NCBI GenBank assembly: GCA_023443515.1 | Contig: JAEZUC010000079.1 | Coordinates: 1-64,000 of the forward strand | Direction: 5' to 3' | Length of the DNA stretch: 64,000 bases | Source of the DNA: Bacillota bacterium | GTDB taxonomy: Bacteria > Bacillota > Clostridia > Acetivibrionales > DSM-1351 | In this document: positions 25,539 to 34,376 of the stretch, one piece after another | Layout: each line of letters begins with the position of its first letter | How positions within the stretch are numbered: the first letter of the stretch is position 1 | Program-made: the position numbers and the translations under genes | The notes under the pieces: generated by a model | Seen by the model: the letters and a program-made list of their open reading frames with translations, nothing else | Told to the model about the DNA's origin: nothing | Databases searched by the model: none

Positions 25539-27827
25539 ATGTTTTTTAAAAGAAAAAAAGGCATAAAACCTGGGCAATATAAAACGCTGGTTAACATAAT
25601 TAATAATAACAACTATAAAAGCCTTTCGGATAATGAACTTCAACAATTAATTAATAATTATAAAAAACGCTTAGATAATTTTATCATCCGTGACAGTCAA
25701 CAATTTGTTAATGAATATATGACAGATTGTTTTGCAATAACAAAAGAGATAAGCAGGCGTGTATTAAATCTTGAACCATATGATTCGCAACTTCTGACAG
25801 GTATTGCATTATACTTAGGAAAAATTGCAGAATTGCCCACAGGAGAGGGAAAAACATTAGCAGCTGTTTTTCCGGCAGTATTAAACGCACTCTCCGGCAA
25901 AGGTGTTCACATTTTTACCTTTAACGATTACCTTGCAAAAAGAGACGCGGAATGGATGAAGGGGATATATGAATTCTGGGGATTAAAAGCGTCATATATT
26001 CAGGAAAATATGGACAGGCCTCAAAGAAGAAGGGCATATTTGGCTGATATAACTTATGTTACGCCAAAAGAAGCTGGTTTTGATTATCTAAGGGATTCTA
26101 TAGTCTATGATAAAAATGAAATTGTACATAGGCCATTCAACTCTGTAATTGTTGACGAGGCAGACGCAATTCTTATTGATGAAGCCAGGACACCTCTGGT
26201 CATAGCAGGAAGTATGGGCTTGCAGCAAAAAATTGACAACCGTCTGGTAGAACTGGTGGGATTACTGAGACGGAATATTGATTATGCAATTGATGAGAGC
26301 AGCAGAAATGTTTATCTGACCGAAGCCGGCAGTTCTGTAGTTGAAAATTATCTTGACTGTGGGAACCTGTATAATCCCAAAAATGTAGAAACGCTTACAC
26401 ATATAAATAATATGCTTCATGCTAAAGTCCTTTTAAAACGGGATATTCATTATATTATTAAAGATGGGCGTATCGAAATCATAGATGAATTTACAGGAAG
26501 GATTGCAGACAGACGAAAGTGGGATTATGGACTTCAGATGGCTCTTGAAGCTGTTGAAGGAATAGACTCCATACCAAGTAATAAAATACTTGGAAAAATA
26601 ACAATTCAGAATTTTATAAGCTTGTATCCGCATATGTCAGGAATGACGGCAACGGCAAAGTCGTCTGAGGAAGAATTCCTAAGTACATATGAACATGATG
26701 TCTATGTTGTCCAGCCAAATAAAAAATGTATTCGTGTTGATTTCGATGATTTTGTTTACACACATAAAGAAGCAAAATACAATGCCATAGTTAATGAGGT
26801 TCGCGCTTCGCATAACCAAGGACGGCCTGTATTGATAGGTACTTCAAGCATTAAGGAATCTGAGATGTTGGCAGGTATGCTGAAACAGCAAGAAATAGTA
26901 TGTGTGGTATTAAATGCAAAAAACGATGCAGAAGAAGCAAAAATCATTGCGCTGGCGGGAAAACTCGGGGCCGTTACTGTGTCTACCAATATGGCAGGAC
27001 GTGGAGTTGACATAAAACTAGGTGGAGAAAATTGCCCTGAAGATACAGAAAAGGTGTTGGAATTGGGTGGACTTTATGTCATCGGAACCAACAGAAACGA
27101 ATGCGTGAGAATTGACAACCAGTTGAGGGGCAGGGCTGGAAGGCAGGGTGACCCCGGCTCTTCACGCTTTTTTATAAGTTTGGAAGATGATTTATTGGTG
27201 CAGTTTGGTATAGGAAAGGTTATACCAACCAAATATTATGGCATAAGGCAGGCCGAAAAGGTTGATGACAGCAAACTTTTAGCATTGATATGCCATATAC
27301 AGAGAGTAGTCAACGGTCAGAACTTTGAGATAAGAAAAACACTGGGCAAATACTCGTATCTCCTTGAATGGCAGAGAAGAACATTTTTCAAAAACAGGTT
27401 TGAAGTTTTGTCCTGTAATACTCCGGGGATTTTGTCCGTAGAGAAAAAGGAGTTATACAAAGAACTGTGCGATAAGTATGGAAAAGAAAGAGTTGATGAA
27501 ATTCAGAGAAAAGTATCCCTTAATTGCATGGACGAATTCTGGTATGATTTTCTTGAATATTGTGAAAATATTAAGGAAGGAATAAATCTGGTTTCGGCAG
27601 GAAGAAAAGATCCTGTGGACGAGTTTAACAGACTTAGTATCAATAAATTTGAACAGCTGCATGAGGAAATCAATGAAAAAATATTGAATACCCTCCAAGA
27701 CATAGATTTTTCCATGGATGACTGCCAGTTGGCAGATAATGGATTTCAAACACCTTCAGCTACCTGGACCTATATAATTAACGACAGCATAAAAGTTAAA
27801 AATTTTACACTATTCAGCAGATTATAA
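25539..27827 (+). CDS. SecA-like preprotein translocase ATPase (short, SecA2-type)
   Basis: An ATPase that should drive protein export through the Sec channel. The DEAD motor is complete: Walker A TGEGKTLAAVFPA, FNDYLAKRDAEWM, the DEADAILIDEARTPL box, STNMAGRGVDIKLGG and LRGRAGRQGDPGSSRFF. At 762 residues it is shorter than housekeeping SecA (about 840-910) and lacks the C-terminal Cys-rich zinc tail. Both are SecA2-like traits. The start is ATG 25539, seven bases after GGAGG; an in-frame ATG at 25527 overlaps that site. No SecY2 or accessory Sec glycosylation genes lie nearby. The substrate is unknown. Confidence 0.88.
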   Translation: MFFKRKKGIKPGQYKTLVNIINNNNYKSLSDNELQQLINNYKKRLDNFIIRDSQQFVNEYMTDCFAITKEISRRVLNLEPYDSQLLTGIALYLGKIAELPTGEGKTLAAVFPAVLNALSGKGVHIFTFNDYLAKRDAEWMKGIYEFWGLKASYIQENMDRPQRRRAYLADITYVTPKEAGFDYLRDSIVYDKNEIVHRPFNSVIVDEADAILIDEARTPLVIAGSMGLQQKIDNRLVELVGLLRRNIDYAIDESSRNVYLTEAGSSVVENYLDCGNLYNPKNVETLTHINNMLHAKVLLKRDIHYIIKDGRIEIIDEFTGRIADRRKWDYGLQMALEAVEGIDSIPSNKILGKITIQNFISLYPHMSGMTATAKSSEEEFLSTYEHDVYVVQPNKKCIRVDFDDFVYTHKEAKYNAIVNEVRASHNQGRPVLIGTSSIKESEMLAGMLKQQEIVCVVLNAKNDAEEAKIIALAGKLGAVTVSTNMAGRGVDIKLGGENCPEDTEKVLELGGLYVIGTNRNECVRIDNQLRGRAGRQGDPGSSRFFISLEDDLLVQFGIGKVIPTKYYGIRQAEKVDDSKLLALICHIQRVVNGQNFEIRKTLGKYSYLLEWQRRTFFKNRFEVLSCNTPGILSVEKKELYKELCDKYGKERVDEIQRKVSLNCMDEFWYDFLEYCENIKEGINLVSAGRKDPVDEFNRLSINKFEQLHEEINEKILNTLQDIDFSMDDCQLADNGFQTPSATWTYIINDSIKVKNFTLFSRL

Positions 27828-27834
27828 TTTAATG

Positions 27835-27849
27835 GTTATGTGACATAAC
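27835..27849. promoter_or_regulatory. Dyad upstream of the LytTR regulator gene
   Basis: GTTATG-TGA-CATAAC is a perfect 6-bp inverted repeat in the 92-base spacer before the response regulator. The core TGTGACAT (27839-27846) recurs at 29958-29965, upstream of the double-glycine peptide. It is a possible regulator site; not proven. Confidence 0.35.
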
Positions 27850-27919
27850 AAAAAATATTCAGTATATCAGTAAATTATGGTACAATTATACATAATATCT
27901 TTTTTTTGCAGGTGATTGG

Positions 27920-28624
27920 ATGATACGGATTTCCCTTTGCGATGATGAAAACCAAATTACTGGAACATTAGCCGCCAACCTAAAAGGCATAAGGCCTGAT
28001 ATAGAAGTACTTTCCTATGATAGCGGAGAGAACTTGCTCGAAAGTAAATATCTGTATAACGATATAGTATTACTGGACATTGAGATGAACGGAATAAACG
28101 GTATTGAAACGGCCATTGAGCTTCGCAAAGGCGGCTATGAAGGAATGATTATATTTCTAACATCTCACAAGGAAATGGTTTTTGATTCTTTTCGGGTCAA
28201 GCCGTACAACTATATTGTTAAGCCCATTGATATAAATAAAGTTAACAATATACTCAACAATGCCATAAATGAAATTATAGACAGGAAAACTACCCATTTC
28301 GAAGCCGTGTGCAACAATCGTACTTTCAGAATACAGCTAGAAGACATTTATTACTTTGAGTGTAACGGTAGAAAAGTTGATATTTATTCAAAAAACGGGA
28401 CAATTACTATTTTGGGAAAAATGAATCAAATAGAAGCCTCTCTCAGAAATAAGCAGTTTTTCAGGTGCCATAAGGGTTATCTTGTAAATCTAGAGCACGT
28501 TTGCGAATTTTCAAATAATGAGATTATTTTGACCAATAACCAGAAGGTTTTAATCAGCAGACTAAAAATTAATTTATTCAAGGAGGCTTTTAAGGCGTTT
28601 ATGAAAGGAAATATAAAATGCTAG
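27920..28624 (+). CDS. LytTR-family response regulator (AgrA/ComE-like)
   Basis: A 234-residue regulator. The receiver domain has the acidic pair DDEN near residue 9, the phosphoacceptor Asp in IVLLDIEMNGINGIE and a KP(F/Y)NYIVKP-type switch lysine region. The C-terminal LytTR DNA-binding domain (about 130-230) shows IYYFECNGRKVDIYS and FFRCHKGYLVNL. Such regulators bind paired repeats and control bacteriocin or competence genes in streptococci (ComE, BlpR). The start lies after GCAGGTGAT. The gene overlaps the kinase gene by seven bases, so the two are cotranslated. Confidence 0.92.
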   Translation: MIRISLCDDENQITGTLAANLKGIRPDIEVLSYDSGENLLESKYLYNDIVLLDIEMNGINGIETAIELRKGGYEGMIIFLTSHKEMVFDSFRVKPYNYIVKPIDINKVNNILNNAINEIIDRKTTHFEAVCNNRTFRIQLEDIYYFECNGRKVDIYSKNGTITILGKMNQIEASLRNKQFFRCHKGYLVNLEHVCEFSNNEIILTNNQKVLISRLKINLFKEAFKAFMKGNIKC

Positions 28625-29946
28625 TGATTTTGGCAAACAGCCTAATTGATTTAATTTCAAGTATATTTGAAATACTGATTTTTGTTTTTATGATTTCAAT
28701 ATTTTTAGACTTTACCGAAAGAGCCAATAAAAACGTAATACTATATTTTGTTATATACGGATTGCTTAAAGTTGTCAAAATTATTTTTCCTATTGTATTT
28801 TTAGTTGACTTTATCACTTCTGTATTTGTACTGATTTTTGTTTTTATTGCTTTCAAAGGGAACATTGCACACAAATTATTTGCATTTTCTACAGCGGTTT
28901 GTCTTAACTATGTTGTTGATATTTTTATTATCTCCTTTACAAACATGGGATTTAATTATAATTTGTTTTTCAGCACATTATCCGGAGGAGTAAGGGGTAT
29001 ATGGGTTACCATAATCAAAATTATACTGGTTATTCTTGTATACATACTACTGAAGAACTTTGCCACTACCACAACATTAAAAATAAATATACTTTCATCT
29101 GTTCAGACCTTAATTCTCATCATGCTTCCTGCCTTCAGCTTTGCTACAATCACAATTCTTGACTGGGGAGTAAGGAATTTTGTAGATGTACCTGTAAATA
29201 CTTCAGCATTCCTGCTTATAGCATCCTTATGCACAATAATATATAACGTAATAGTAATGATTTTAATTGATAAGATGATTCTTAATAAAAAATATAAACA
29301 TCTCAATGAAATGTCAGAAGCTCAGCTTAGAACACAGTTCAATCATTACGAACAGATAATGAGTAAAAACCAGGAAACCAGGAAGCTAAAACATGATATG
29401 AAAAATCATCTTAGATTAATTAGAACCTTGATAGAAAATAATGACATAGATGAAGCAAAGGAGCTCCTTGACGAGATTGAGGATACTATGCGCGGACTTG
29501 ACCTTGAAATAAGCAGCGGTAATAGTATCACAGATGCAATATTAAACGAAAAGAACAAGATGGCACATAATCTGGGAATAAAATTTGAGTTTTCCGGGAT
29601 ATTGCCAAGGGAGAACTTTATAAATCCCTTTGATATCAGTACAATTTTTTCAAATGCTTTGGATAATGCTATAGAAGCAGCTGTGAAGTCCGATGACTCT
29701 GAGAGGTTTATCAGGGTTTTCACATACATTCAGGGCAAATGCCTGTTTATTTTAATTGAAAATTCAGTTGAAAAGGATATTAAAATTACAGGAAAAGAGA
29801 TTGAGTCTACAAAACAAAACAAGGAACATCACGGCTTTGGCCTCAAAAATATTAATGACAGCGTGGAAAAGTACGGAGGCGGACTGAGTATTATTTGTGA
29901 AAATAAAGTATTCAAACTGGAAATATTACTTAATATAAAAATATAA
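28618..29946 (+). CDS. GHKL-type sensor histidine kinase (AgrC/ComD-like)
   Basis: A 442-residue membrane kinase with about six to seven hydrophobic helices (1-215), typical of peptide-sensing HPK10 kinases. The cytoplasmic part has KLKHDMKNHLR (phospho-His), the N box SNALDNAIEAA and the G box HGFGLKNINDSVEKYGG. It is the cognate partner of the overlapping upstream LytTR regulator. The adjacent double-glycine peptide is the natural candidate ligand, by analogy with ComC-ComD and BlpC-BlpH. No AgrB/AgrD pair is present. Confidence 0.92.
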   Translation: MLVILANSLIDLISSIFEILIFVFMISIFLDFTERANKNVILYFVIYGLLKVVKIIFPIVFLVDFITSVFVLIFVFIAFKGNIAHKLFAFSTAVCLNYVVDIFIISFTNMGFNYNLFFSTLSGGVRGIWVTIIKIILVILVYILLKNFATTTTLKINILSSVQTLILIMLPAFSFATITILDWGVRNFVDVPVNTSAFLLIASLCTIIYNVIVMILIDKMILNKKYKHLNEMSEAQLRTQFNHYEQIMSKNQETRKLKHDMKNHLRLIRTLIENNDIDEAKELLDEIEDTMRGLDLEISSGNSITDAILNEKNKMAHNLGIKFEFSGILPRENFINPFDISTIFSNALDNAIEAAVKSDDSERFIRVFTYIQGKCLFILIENSVEKDIKITGKEIESTKQNKEHHGFGLKNINDSVEKYGGGLSIICENKVFKLEILLNIKI

Positions 29947-30014
29947 AACATGCATTTTGTGACATTATAGAGACATGTTATGTAAAAAATATTGAATATA
30001 ACTGTAAATATAAT

Positions 30015-30062
30015 AAACTGTATTTGGTTGAAGTTATGACATTGCCAAATACAGTTTTTTTT
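30015..30062 (+). terminator. Terminator/attenuator between kinase and peptide genes
   Basis: A 13-bp perfect stem (30015-30027 with 30045-30057) followed by eight T. Its T-run abuts the AAGGAGG of the peptide gene, so read-through or an internal promoter must drive the peptide. Confidence 0.8.
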
Positions 30063-30075
30063 AAGGAGGATTTTT

Positions 30076-30231
30076 ATGAGTAAGAAAAACGTTTGTATGG
30101 ATATTAAGGCAGATCAATTTGTAGATTTAAATAATGAAGAGGCTATGCAGATAGATGGTGGGATTGATTCGCCAAGGCAATGCGTTAATACTATTATTAT
30201 AGGTATAATTAAGATTATAAATTATTTTTAA
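30076..30231 (+). CDS. Double-glycine leader peptide (bacteriocin or pheromone precursor)
   Basis: A 51-residue precursor found by reading the gap after the kinase. AAGGAGG lies six bases before ATG 30076. The leader FVDLNNEEAMQIDGG (residues 15-29) fits the double-glycine signature (L, E, M and I/V at the usual spacing, then GG) cut by C39 peptidases. The 22-residue core starts IDSPRQC and ends in a hydrophobic, cationic helix (TIIIGIIKIINYF) with one Cys. Its place next to a LytTR/GHKL pair suggests a secreted signal like ComC or BlpC; an antimicrobial role is also possible. It is short enough to be missed by automatic callers. Confidence 0.78.
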   Translation: MSKKNVCMDIKADQFVDLNNEEAMQIDGGIDSPRQCVNTIIIGIIKIINYF

Positions 30232-30259
30232 AGGCTATCAATTTTTGTAAGAATAGAAG

Positions 30260-30535
30260 GTGGAATTAATTGTAAGTTTGTCTTTTTTAAATAGCGAACC
30301 GGATTGTATGGATAAAGCCCGTACTTCGTTTATTTTGGGTATAGTTGATACCGTGGCTTGGCTATTGCCTATTATAGGGATTCCGGTTTCAATTGTAGGA
30401 CTGATATTAGGGATACTTGGTATAAAATCAACTAAAAGATGGATGGCAGTTGTAGGTATTATGCTTTCTAGTATTTTTCTTGTTGCGGCAATAATCAACG
30501 TAATAATAGGAGCATTAAACCAACTTGGTAAATAA
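30260..30535 (+). CDS. DUF4190-like small membrane protein
   Basis: A 91-residue protein with two long hydrophobic stretches. The pattern SFILGIVDTVAWLLPIIGIPVSIVGLILGILGIKSTKR, of which only key parts are family-defining (FILGI, PIIG, GLILGILGI), resembles DUF4190 proteins. The C-terminal helix ends IGALNQLG. The start is uncertain: GTG 30260 sits against AGAAGG, while ATG 30308 begins nearer the conserved part but lacks a site. It lies 28 bases after the peptide gene and 30 before the next gene, so it probably belongs to that operon. A role in self-protection is possible but unsupported. Confidence 0.65.
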   Translation: MELIVSLSFLNSEPDCMDKARTSFILGIVDTVAWLLPIIGIPVSIVGLILGILGIKSTKRWMAVVGIMLSSIFLVAAIINVIIGALNQLGK

Positions 30536-30565
30536 GGTGTTTTATAAGCTCAAAGGAGAATTTAA

Positions 30566-30964
30566 ATGGCACTATCAGCAGTAGAAAAGGACTATCGATT
30601 GAGAAATGTCCTTACTTTAAGAAAAAAAATGACAAGCCGAGAAGTCATATTGGAGATTTTGAAGTTAAAAAAATTTCTTAAAGACAACGGGCTAAAAAAG
30701 AATGGATTCATAACAACGGTAACATTTTCAATAGAGATGCAAGACGGAGTACCTTTAATAGATATGGAAATACTTGTTCCGTTACCAAAAAGAGTAACCA
30801 TAACGAATGAATATATTTTTAAACCTATTTTTCATGTGGTTAATGCGGTATGTATTTCAAAAGAAAGTGATAAGGAAACAAGCAGAATACATAATTTATT
30901 GTGTTGGAATATCTACGACAAAATAATGGGAAGCAAACAGCAAAAGGATTTTCTTCTAGCTTGA
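30566..30964 (+). CDS. Small protein, paralogue of the 34377 gene (C-terminally shortened)
   Basis: A 132-residue protein after CAAAGGAG. It aligns over about 100 residues with the product of 34377-34847: both have N-V-L-(T/S)-L-RKKMT near residue 15-22, FL.DNG.KK, TVTF.IE, (I/M)DME(I/L)LVP and EYIFKP. The fold looks like an alpha-beta effector-binding domain (GyrI/SRPBCC-like; possibly DUF5085), but this is a guess. Compared with the paralogue it loses about 35 C-terminal residues and ends in an unrelated tail (KQQKDFLLA), so it may be a diverged or decaying copy. Function unknown. Confidence 0.72.
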   Translation: MALSAVEKDYRLRNVLTLRKKMTSREVILEILKLKKFLKDNGLKKNGFITTVTFSIEMQDGVPLIDMEILVPLPKRVTITNEYIFKPIFHVVNAVCISKESDKETSRIHNLLCWNIYDKIMGSKQQKDFLLA

Positions 30965-31001
30965 TATATATAGTACTTTTTAATTTTATTAGCTTTTCCG
31001 A

Positions 31002-31021
31002 AATATCGGTTTACCGATATT
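31002..31021. promoter_or_regulatory. Inverted repeat in the 256-base spacer before the hydrolase gene
   Basis: AATATCGG (31002-31009) and CCGATATT (31014-31021) form a perfect 8-bp dyad with loop TTTA. With no T-run, it is either an operator or an RNA hairpin. Confidence 0.35.
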
Positions 31022-31054
31022 CATTTCTATTTACAATTTATATGTAATCTTTGA

Positions 31055-31095
31055 AAAGGCGTTCAAGCTTCTAATAGTAGAAGCTGAATGCCTTT
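31055..31095 (+). terminator. Probable terminator after the first peptide operon
   Basis: AAAGGCGTTCAAGCTTCT (31055-31072) pairs with AGAAGCTGAATGCCTTT (31079-31095) with one bulge and a wobble pair. The following T-rich stretch is weak. Confidence 0.5.
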
Positions 31096-31220
31096 CATCT
31101 TTCTATCTCTGTAAAGAACAAAGAAGTAGAAGATAGAGAATCAATATAACAGTATATTTACAAATTATGATATAAATGTATAATATATTTAGATTTTAAT
31201 ATTTTTAAGGTGATGCTATA

Positions 31221-32195
31221 TTGAATAAATTTATATCCGAACAAATAGACAGATTATCTCTCCGACAACTACATAAAAGAAAAAGTTTCGTTTCACATTT
31301 TATAGCACCAAACATGCAACCCGTAAAATCAGGCGAGTTTTCTTCATATTTTGATACTCCGTCCATCCCGAAAATAAAATTACAGGAGGAAAAGAATTCA
31401 TATTATACTACAGGAACATTTTCATATGACAGTCAGATAAGAAATAACAACAAAAGTAATGAAAAAGTTTTTGGATACTATCACAGAAATTCAAACGATG
31501 AGGATTCAACCAATGTAATTCTTGTTCATGGATGGAGAATGGATGATTACAAGAACATTGACAGTATTTATTTAAAAAGCTTTTTGGATTCAGGATATAA
31601 TGTTTATCACTTTATAATGCCGTATCATTTTCAGAGGAACTCAAATGAATCCACATATAATGGGGAACTGTTTGTTACCTCTAACATTGATAGGACACTA
31701 TTATCAGTAAAACAGGCTGTATCTGATTTAAGGGCATTGGTTAAATGGCTTAAATCAAACACACAAGGTAAAGTTATACTAATAGGAGTAAGTCTTGGAG
31801 GCTTTTTGACAAATCTGACAAGTGCTGTAGAGAGGGATATTGATATACTGATATCCGTATTTTATGCAAATAGTCTGGCAAACGCTGTCTGGAATACAAT
31901 ACCCGGAAAGTACATAAAGAACGATTTTATTAAAAGTTCATTTTCATATGAACAATTATTGAACTATTGGGTCGTTATCACCCCCAGCTTATACCAGCCC
32001 GCTATTCCTAAAAACAATATATTACTGTTAAGTGCTGCTTATGACCAATACATAAGCTTGGAAGATTCCAACGAATTATGGTCAAAATGGGGAAAACCTC
32101 AAAGGCATATTTACAATTGCGGACACTCAGGCATTGTACTTTTGAGAAATATAATAAGAAAGGATTCTTTAGAGTTTATTAATAGCAAACTATAG
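31221..32195 (+). CDS. Alpha/beta hydrolase of unknown substrate
   Basis: A 324-residue soluble hydrolase starting at TTG 31221 after AAGGTGA. The fold is shown by the oxyanion-side motif VILVHGWRMD (about residue 98), the nucleophile elbow LIGVSLGGFL (Ser), the acid in SAAYDQYIS (Asp) and the catalytic His in CGHSGIVLL. There is no signal peptide or membrane helix. It lies between the two halves of the peptide-export locus and directly precedes the second histidine kinase by 15 bases, so it may be cotranscribed with it. It could act on a lipid, ester or peptide signal; nothing in the sequence decides this. Confidence 0.85.
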   Translation: MNKFISEQIDRLSLRQLHKRKSFVSHFIAPNMQPVKSGEFSSYFDTPSIPKIKLQEEKNSYYTTGTFSYDSQIRNNNKSNEKVFGYYHRNSNDEDSTNVILVHGWRMDDYKNIDSIYLKSFLDSGYNVYHFIMPYHFQRNSNESTYNGELFVTSNIDRTLLSVKQAVSDLRALVKWLKSNTQGKVILIGVSLGGFLTNLTSAVERDIDILISVFYANSLANAVWNTIPGKYIKNDFIKSSFSYEQLLNYWVVITPSLYQPAIPKNNILLLSAAYDQYISLEDSNELWSKWGKPQRHIYNCGHSGIVLLRNIIRKDSLEFINSKL

Positions 32196-32210
32196 GTTGG
32201 TGGATTATAT

Positions 32211-33608
32211 ATGTTGGTTTTATTTATTGCATTATGGGTAATAGCAGGTATACTCATAAGAACTGATCCCCATAATCGGGCCACAAGGTGGGGGAGTGCC
32301 CTTGCTTTTTTTTCAGGTTTTGGAGGTCTGGGAATTTTTCTAAGAGAATATTCTTTCACGCTCTCGGACACTAATACTAAATTTATAATTTATTCGGCAA
32401 CATCGTTCATGTTCACATTGTCTACCCAAATAGCTCCGTATATTGTTTTAATATATAGTATTATATATACAGGAACATTAAATAATTTTAAATTTATTTC
32501 TAAATATTGCCACGTCATATTTTTTATTCCGGTAATAATAATGTATTTGATTTACCCGTCTATACCGGATTATAGACCATCATTTTTAATTCTTAGCCTA
32601 TGGGTTGTACCCTATGTACTTTTTGCAAACTACCTGTTGATTTATTCATATAAAGCTGAGAAAAATGCACGTAAAAAGCAGCAAAGATTGCTTACTTGCA
32701 TATTAATTACGCCTACAACCCTGTTTGCTATTACGGCTAATTATATTTTAAGAGCATTCCGGATTGAGAGTATATGGAGATATAATGCGATTACAATATC
32801 GGTCGCTTTCATAATATTCGTATATGCAAGCTTCAGGTATGGAGTTATGGGGGTTAGAGTTAAATTTGAAAAATACCGTTTGGACAGTACTATTAAGGCT
32901 ATAACCTCAGGAACATCAATTATGAATCATAGTATAAAGAATGAGATTATAAAAATAGGAATGTGTACAAATACGATTAAATCCAAACTTAAAAATCAAA
33001 ATATCAATATCCCGGATATTGACGAAAATATTGGATTTATTCTTGATTCTAGTGATTACCTTACAAAGATGGTTAAGCATATTCAGAAGCATATTCAAGA
33101 GATTACCTTGAATGAGCAGGTTAATAATGTTAAGGATATATTTACAAACTCTATAAACATGGTAATTCCATTTATAAAAAATAAAGAAATCATACTGGAA
33201 AACAATTTTCACAATGACATTTTTATAAAATGTGATAGCCTTCATATTCAGGAAGTGTTTCATAATGTATTAAAAAATGCCATAGAAGCGGTGGAAGAGG
33301 CAGGTAAACTCAAGATAGATGCTGTTTCAAATAAATCAACATTTATTATTGCTATAAGTGACACTGGATGCGGAATATCAAAAGAAAATCTTCCTTATGT
33401 ATTTGATCCGTTTTTTTCCACTAAACGAACCAGTAATAATTTTGGACTGGGGCTATCATATTGTGTTAACGTTATGAACTTACATGGTGGTAAATTGGAA
33501 GTAATCAGCGAAAAAAATGTGGGAACAACGATACAAATTATTTTTCATAAAAGTAGAGTATCCGGTTTGCTTGATAAGCAAATCAAAAGGAGTTTGGTCA
33601 ATGGATAA
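32211..33608 (+). CDS. Sensor histidine kinase with 7TM-like sensor
   Basis: A 465-residue membrane kinase. The first 215 residues hold about seven hydrophobic helices without a large loop, the arrangement of 7TM/histidine-kinase sensors that detect membrane or peptide signals (ComP and KinB are similar in layout). The transmitter has MNHSIKNEIIKIG (probable phospho-His), HNVLKNAIEAVEEAG, SDTGCGISKENLPYVFDPFF and GLGLSYCVNVM. The gene overlaps the regulator gene by eight bases, so the two form a pair. This is the second two-component system of the locus. Confidence 0.9.
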   Translation: MLVLFIALWVIAGILIRTDPHNRATRWGSALAFFSGFGGLGIFLREYSFTLSDTNTKFIIYSATSFMFTLSTQIAPYIVLIYSIIYTGTLNNFKFISKYCHVIFFIPVIIMYLIYPSIPDYRPSFLILSLWVVPYVLFANYLLIYSYKAEKNARKKQQRLLTCILITPTTLFAITANYILRAFRIESIWRYNAITISVAFIIFVYASFRYGVMGVRVKFEKYRLDSTIKAITSGTSIMNHSIKNEIIKIGMCTNTIKSKLKNQNINIPDIDENIGFILDSSDYLTKMVKHIQKHIQEITLNEQVNNVKDIFTNSINMVIPFIKNKEIILENNFHNDIFIKCDSLHIQEVFHNVLKNAIEAVEEAGKLKIDAVSNKSTFIIAISDTGCGISKENLPYVFDPFFSTKRTSNNFGLGLSYCVNVMNLHGGKLEVISEKNVGTTIQIIFHKSRVSGLLDKQIKRSLVNG

Positions 33609-34236
33609 AATACAGGTAATGATAGTTGAGGATGATCCTGCATGGATTAAAATATTAAATTCTTTTCTTTCGCAGGAGGAGGATATATTTGTTAAGGCTT
33701 CAGCAAACAGTAAAGACGAAGCTGTACGGCTGGCGATAGATATCAAAATAGATGTAATAATTATGGACATTAATTTGTCTGAAAACCTTAAGGATGGGGT
33801 TGTTGCAGCACTTGAAATAAAGGAATTTTCCGATTCCAAAATAATCATGTTAACATCGTATAATGACGATGAACTAATCAAAGATTCCTTTGAAGTTGGA
33901 GCTGTAGATTATCTTCTAAAAGAGGATTATTTGGATTTGCCAAACACAATAAGAAAAACATACAACAATCGCTCGTCAATACAGGTAATTCTTAATGACT
34001 ATGCAAGACTTAAAAAAGATGAAAGGTTAAGGGAATTGACAACAGCAGAAAAGGAAGTATTTGAACTTATAGAACAAGGACTTTCCCAATCACAAATTGC
34101 TACAAAATTATCAAAGACAAACAACACGTTGCGTACACAGGTCAAGAATATACTAAAAAAACTTGGAGCTAAAAATAGTAAGGAAGCTGTAAAAAAAATT
34201 AAATACAAGGATATTTTCCACAAATATAAACTATAA
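33601..34236 (+). CDS. NarL/LuxR-family response regulator
   Basis: A 211-residue regulator. The receiver shows IVEDDPAW, the phosphoacceptor Asp in VIIMDINLS, MLTSY and a KEDYLD-type switch region. The C-terminal LuxR-type helix-turn-helix reads LTTAEKEVFELIEQGLSQSQ (about 142-161), then IATKLSKTNNTLRTQVKNIL. ATG 33601 follows AAAAGGAG; an upstream extension to 33517 lies inside the kinase frame and is rejected. It likely controls the downstream peptide and exporter genes, by position only. Confidence 0.91.
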   Translation: MDKIQVMIVEDDPAWIKILNSFLSQEEDIFVKASANSKDEAVRLAIDIKIDVIIMDINLSENLKDGVVAALEIKEFSDSKIIMLTSYNDDELIKDSFEVGAVDYLLKEDYLDLPNTIRKTYNNRSSIQVILNDYARLKKDERLRELTTAEKEVFELIEQGLSQSQIATKLSKTNNTLRTQVKNILKKLGAKNSKEAVKKIKYKDIFHKYKL

Positions 34237-34239
34237 AAA

Positions 34240-34260
34240 GGGGTTATAAAATATAACCCC
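34240..34260 (+). terminator. Short perfect hairpin after the regulator gene
   Basis: GGGGTTATA (34240-34248) and TATAACCCC (34252-34260) form a 9-bp stem with loop AAA, four bases after the stop codon. No T-run follows, so termination would be inefficient or it is an mRNA-stabilising 3' end. Confidence 0.5.
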
Positions 34261-34376
34261 TAACTCTCAGAATAGTGGTATGAAAAATAACTGTAGTAGG
34301 AAAAAAGATATTAATATATAATACACGTAGACATTAATTTACAAATAATAATCAATTAGGGGAAAATGTAAAATAC

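Noticed and set aside
29998..34295. ATAACTGTA repeated at 29998 and 34287 as a LytTR site
   Set aside because: Distances to the -10 elements differ (2 and 21 bases) and no paired repeat exists; chance is likely in AT-rich DNA.
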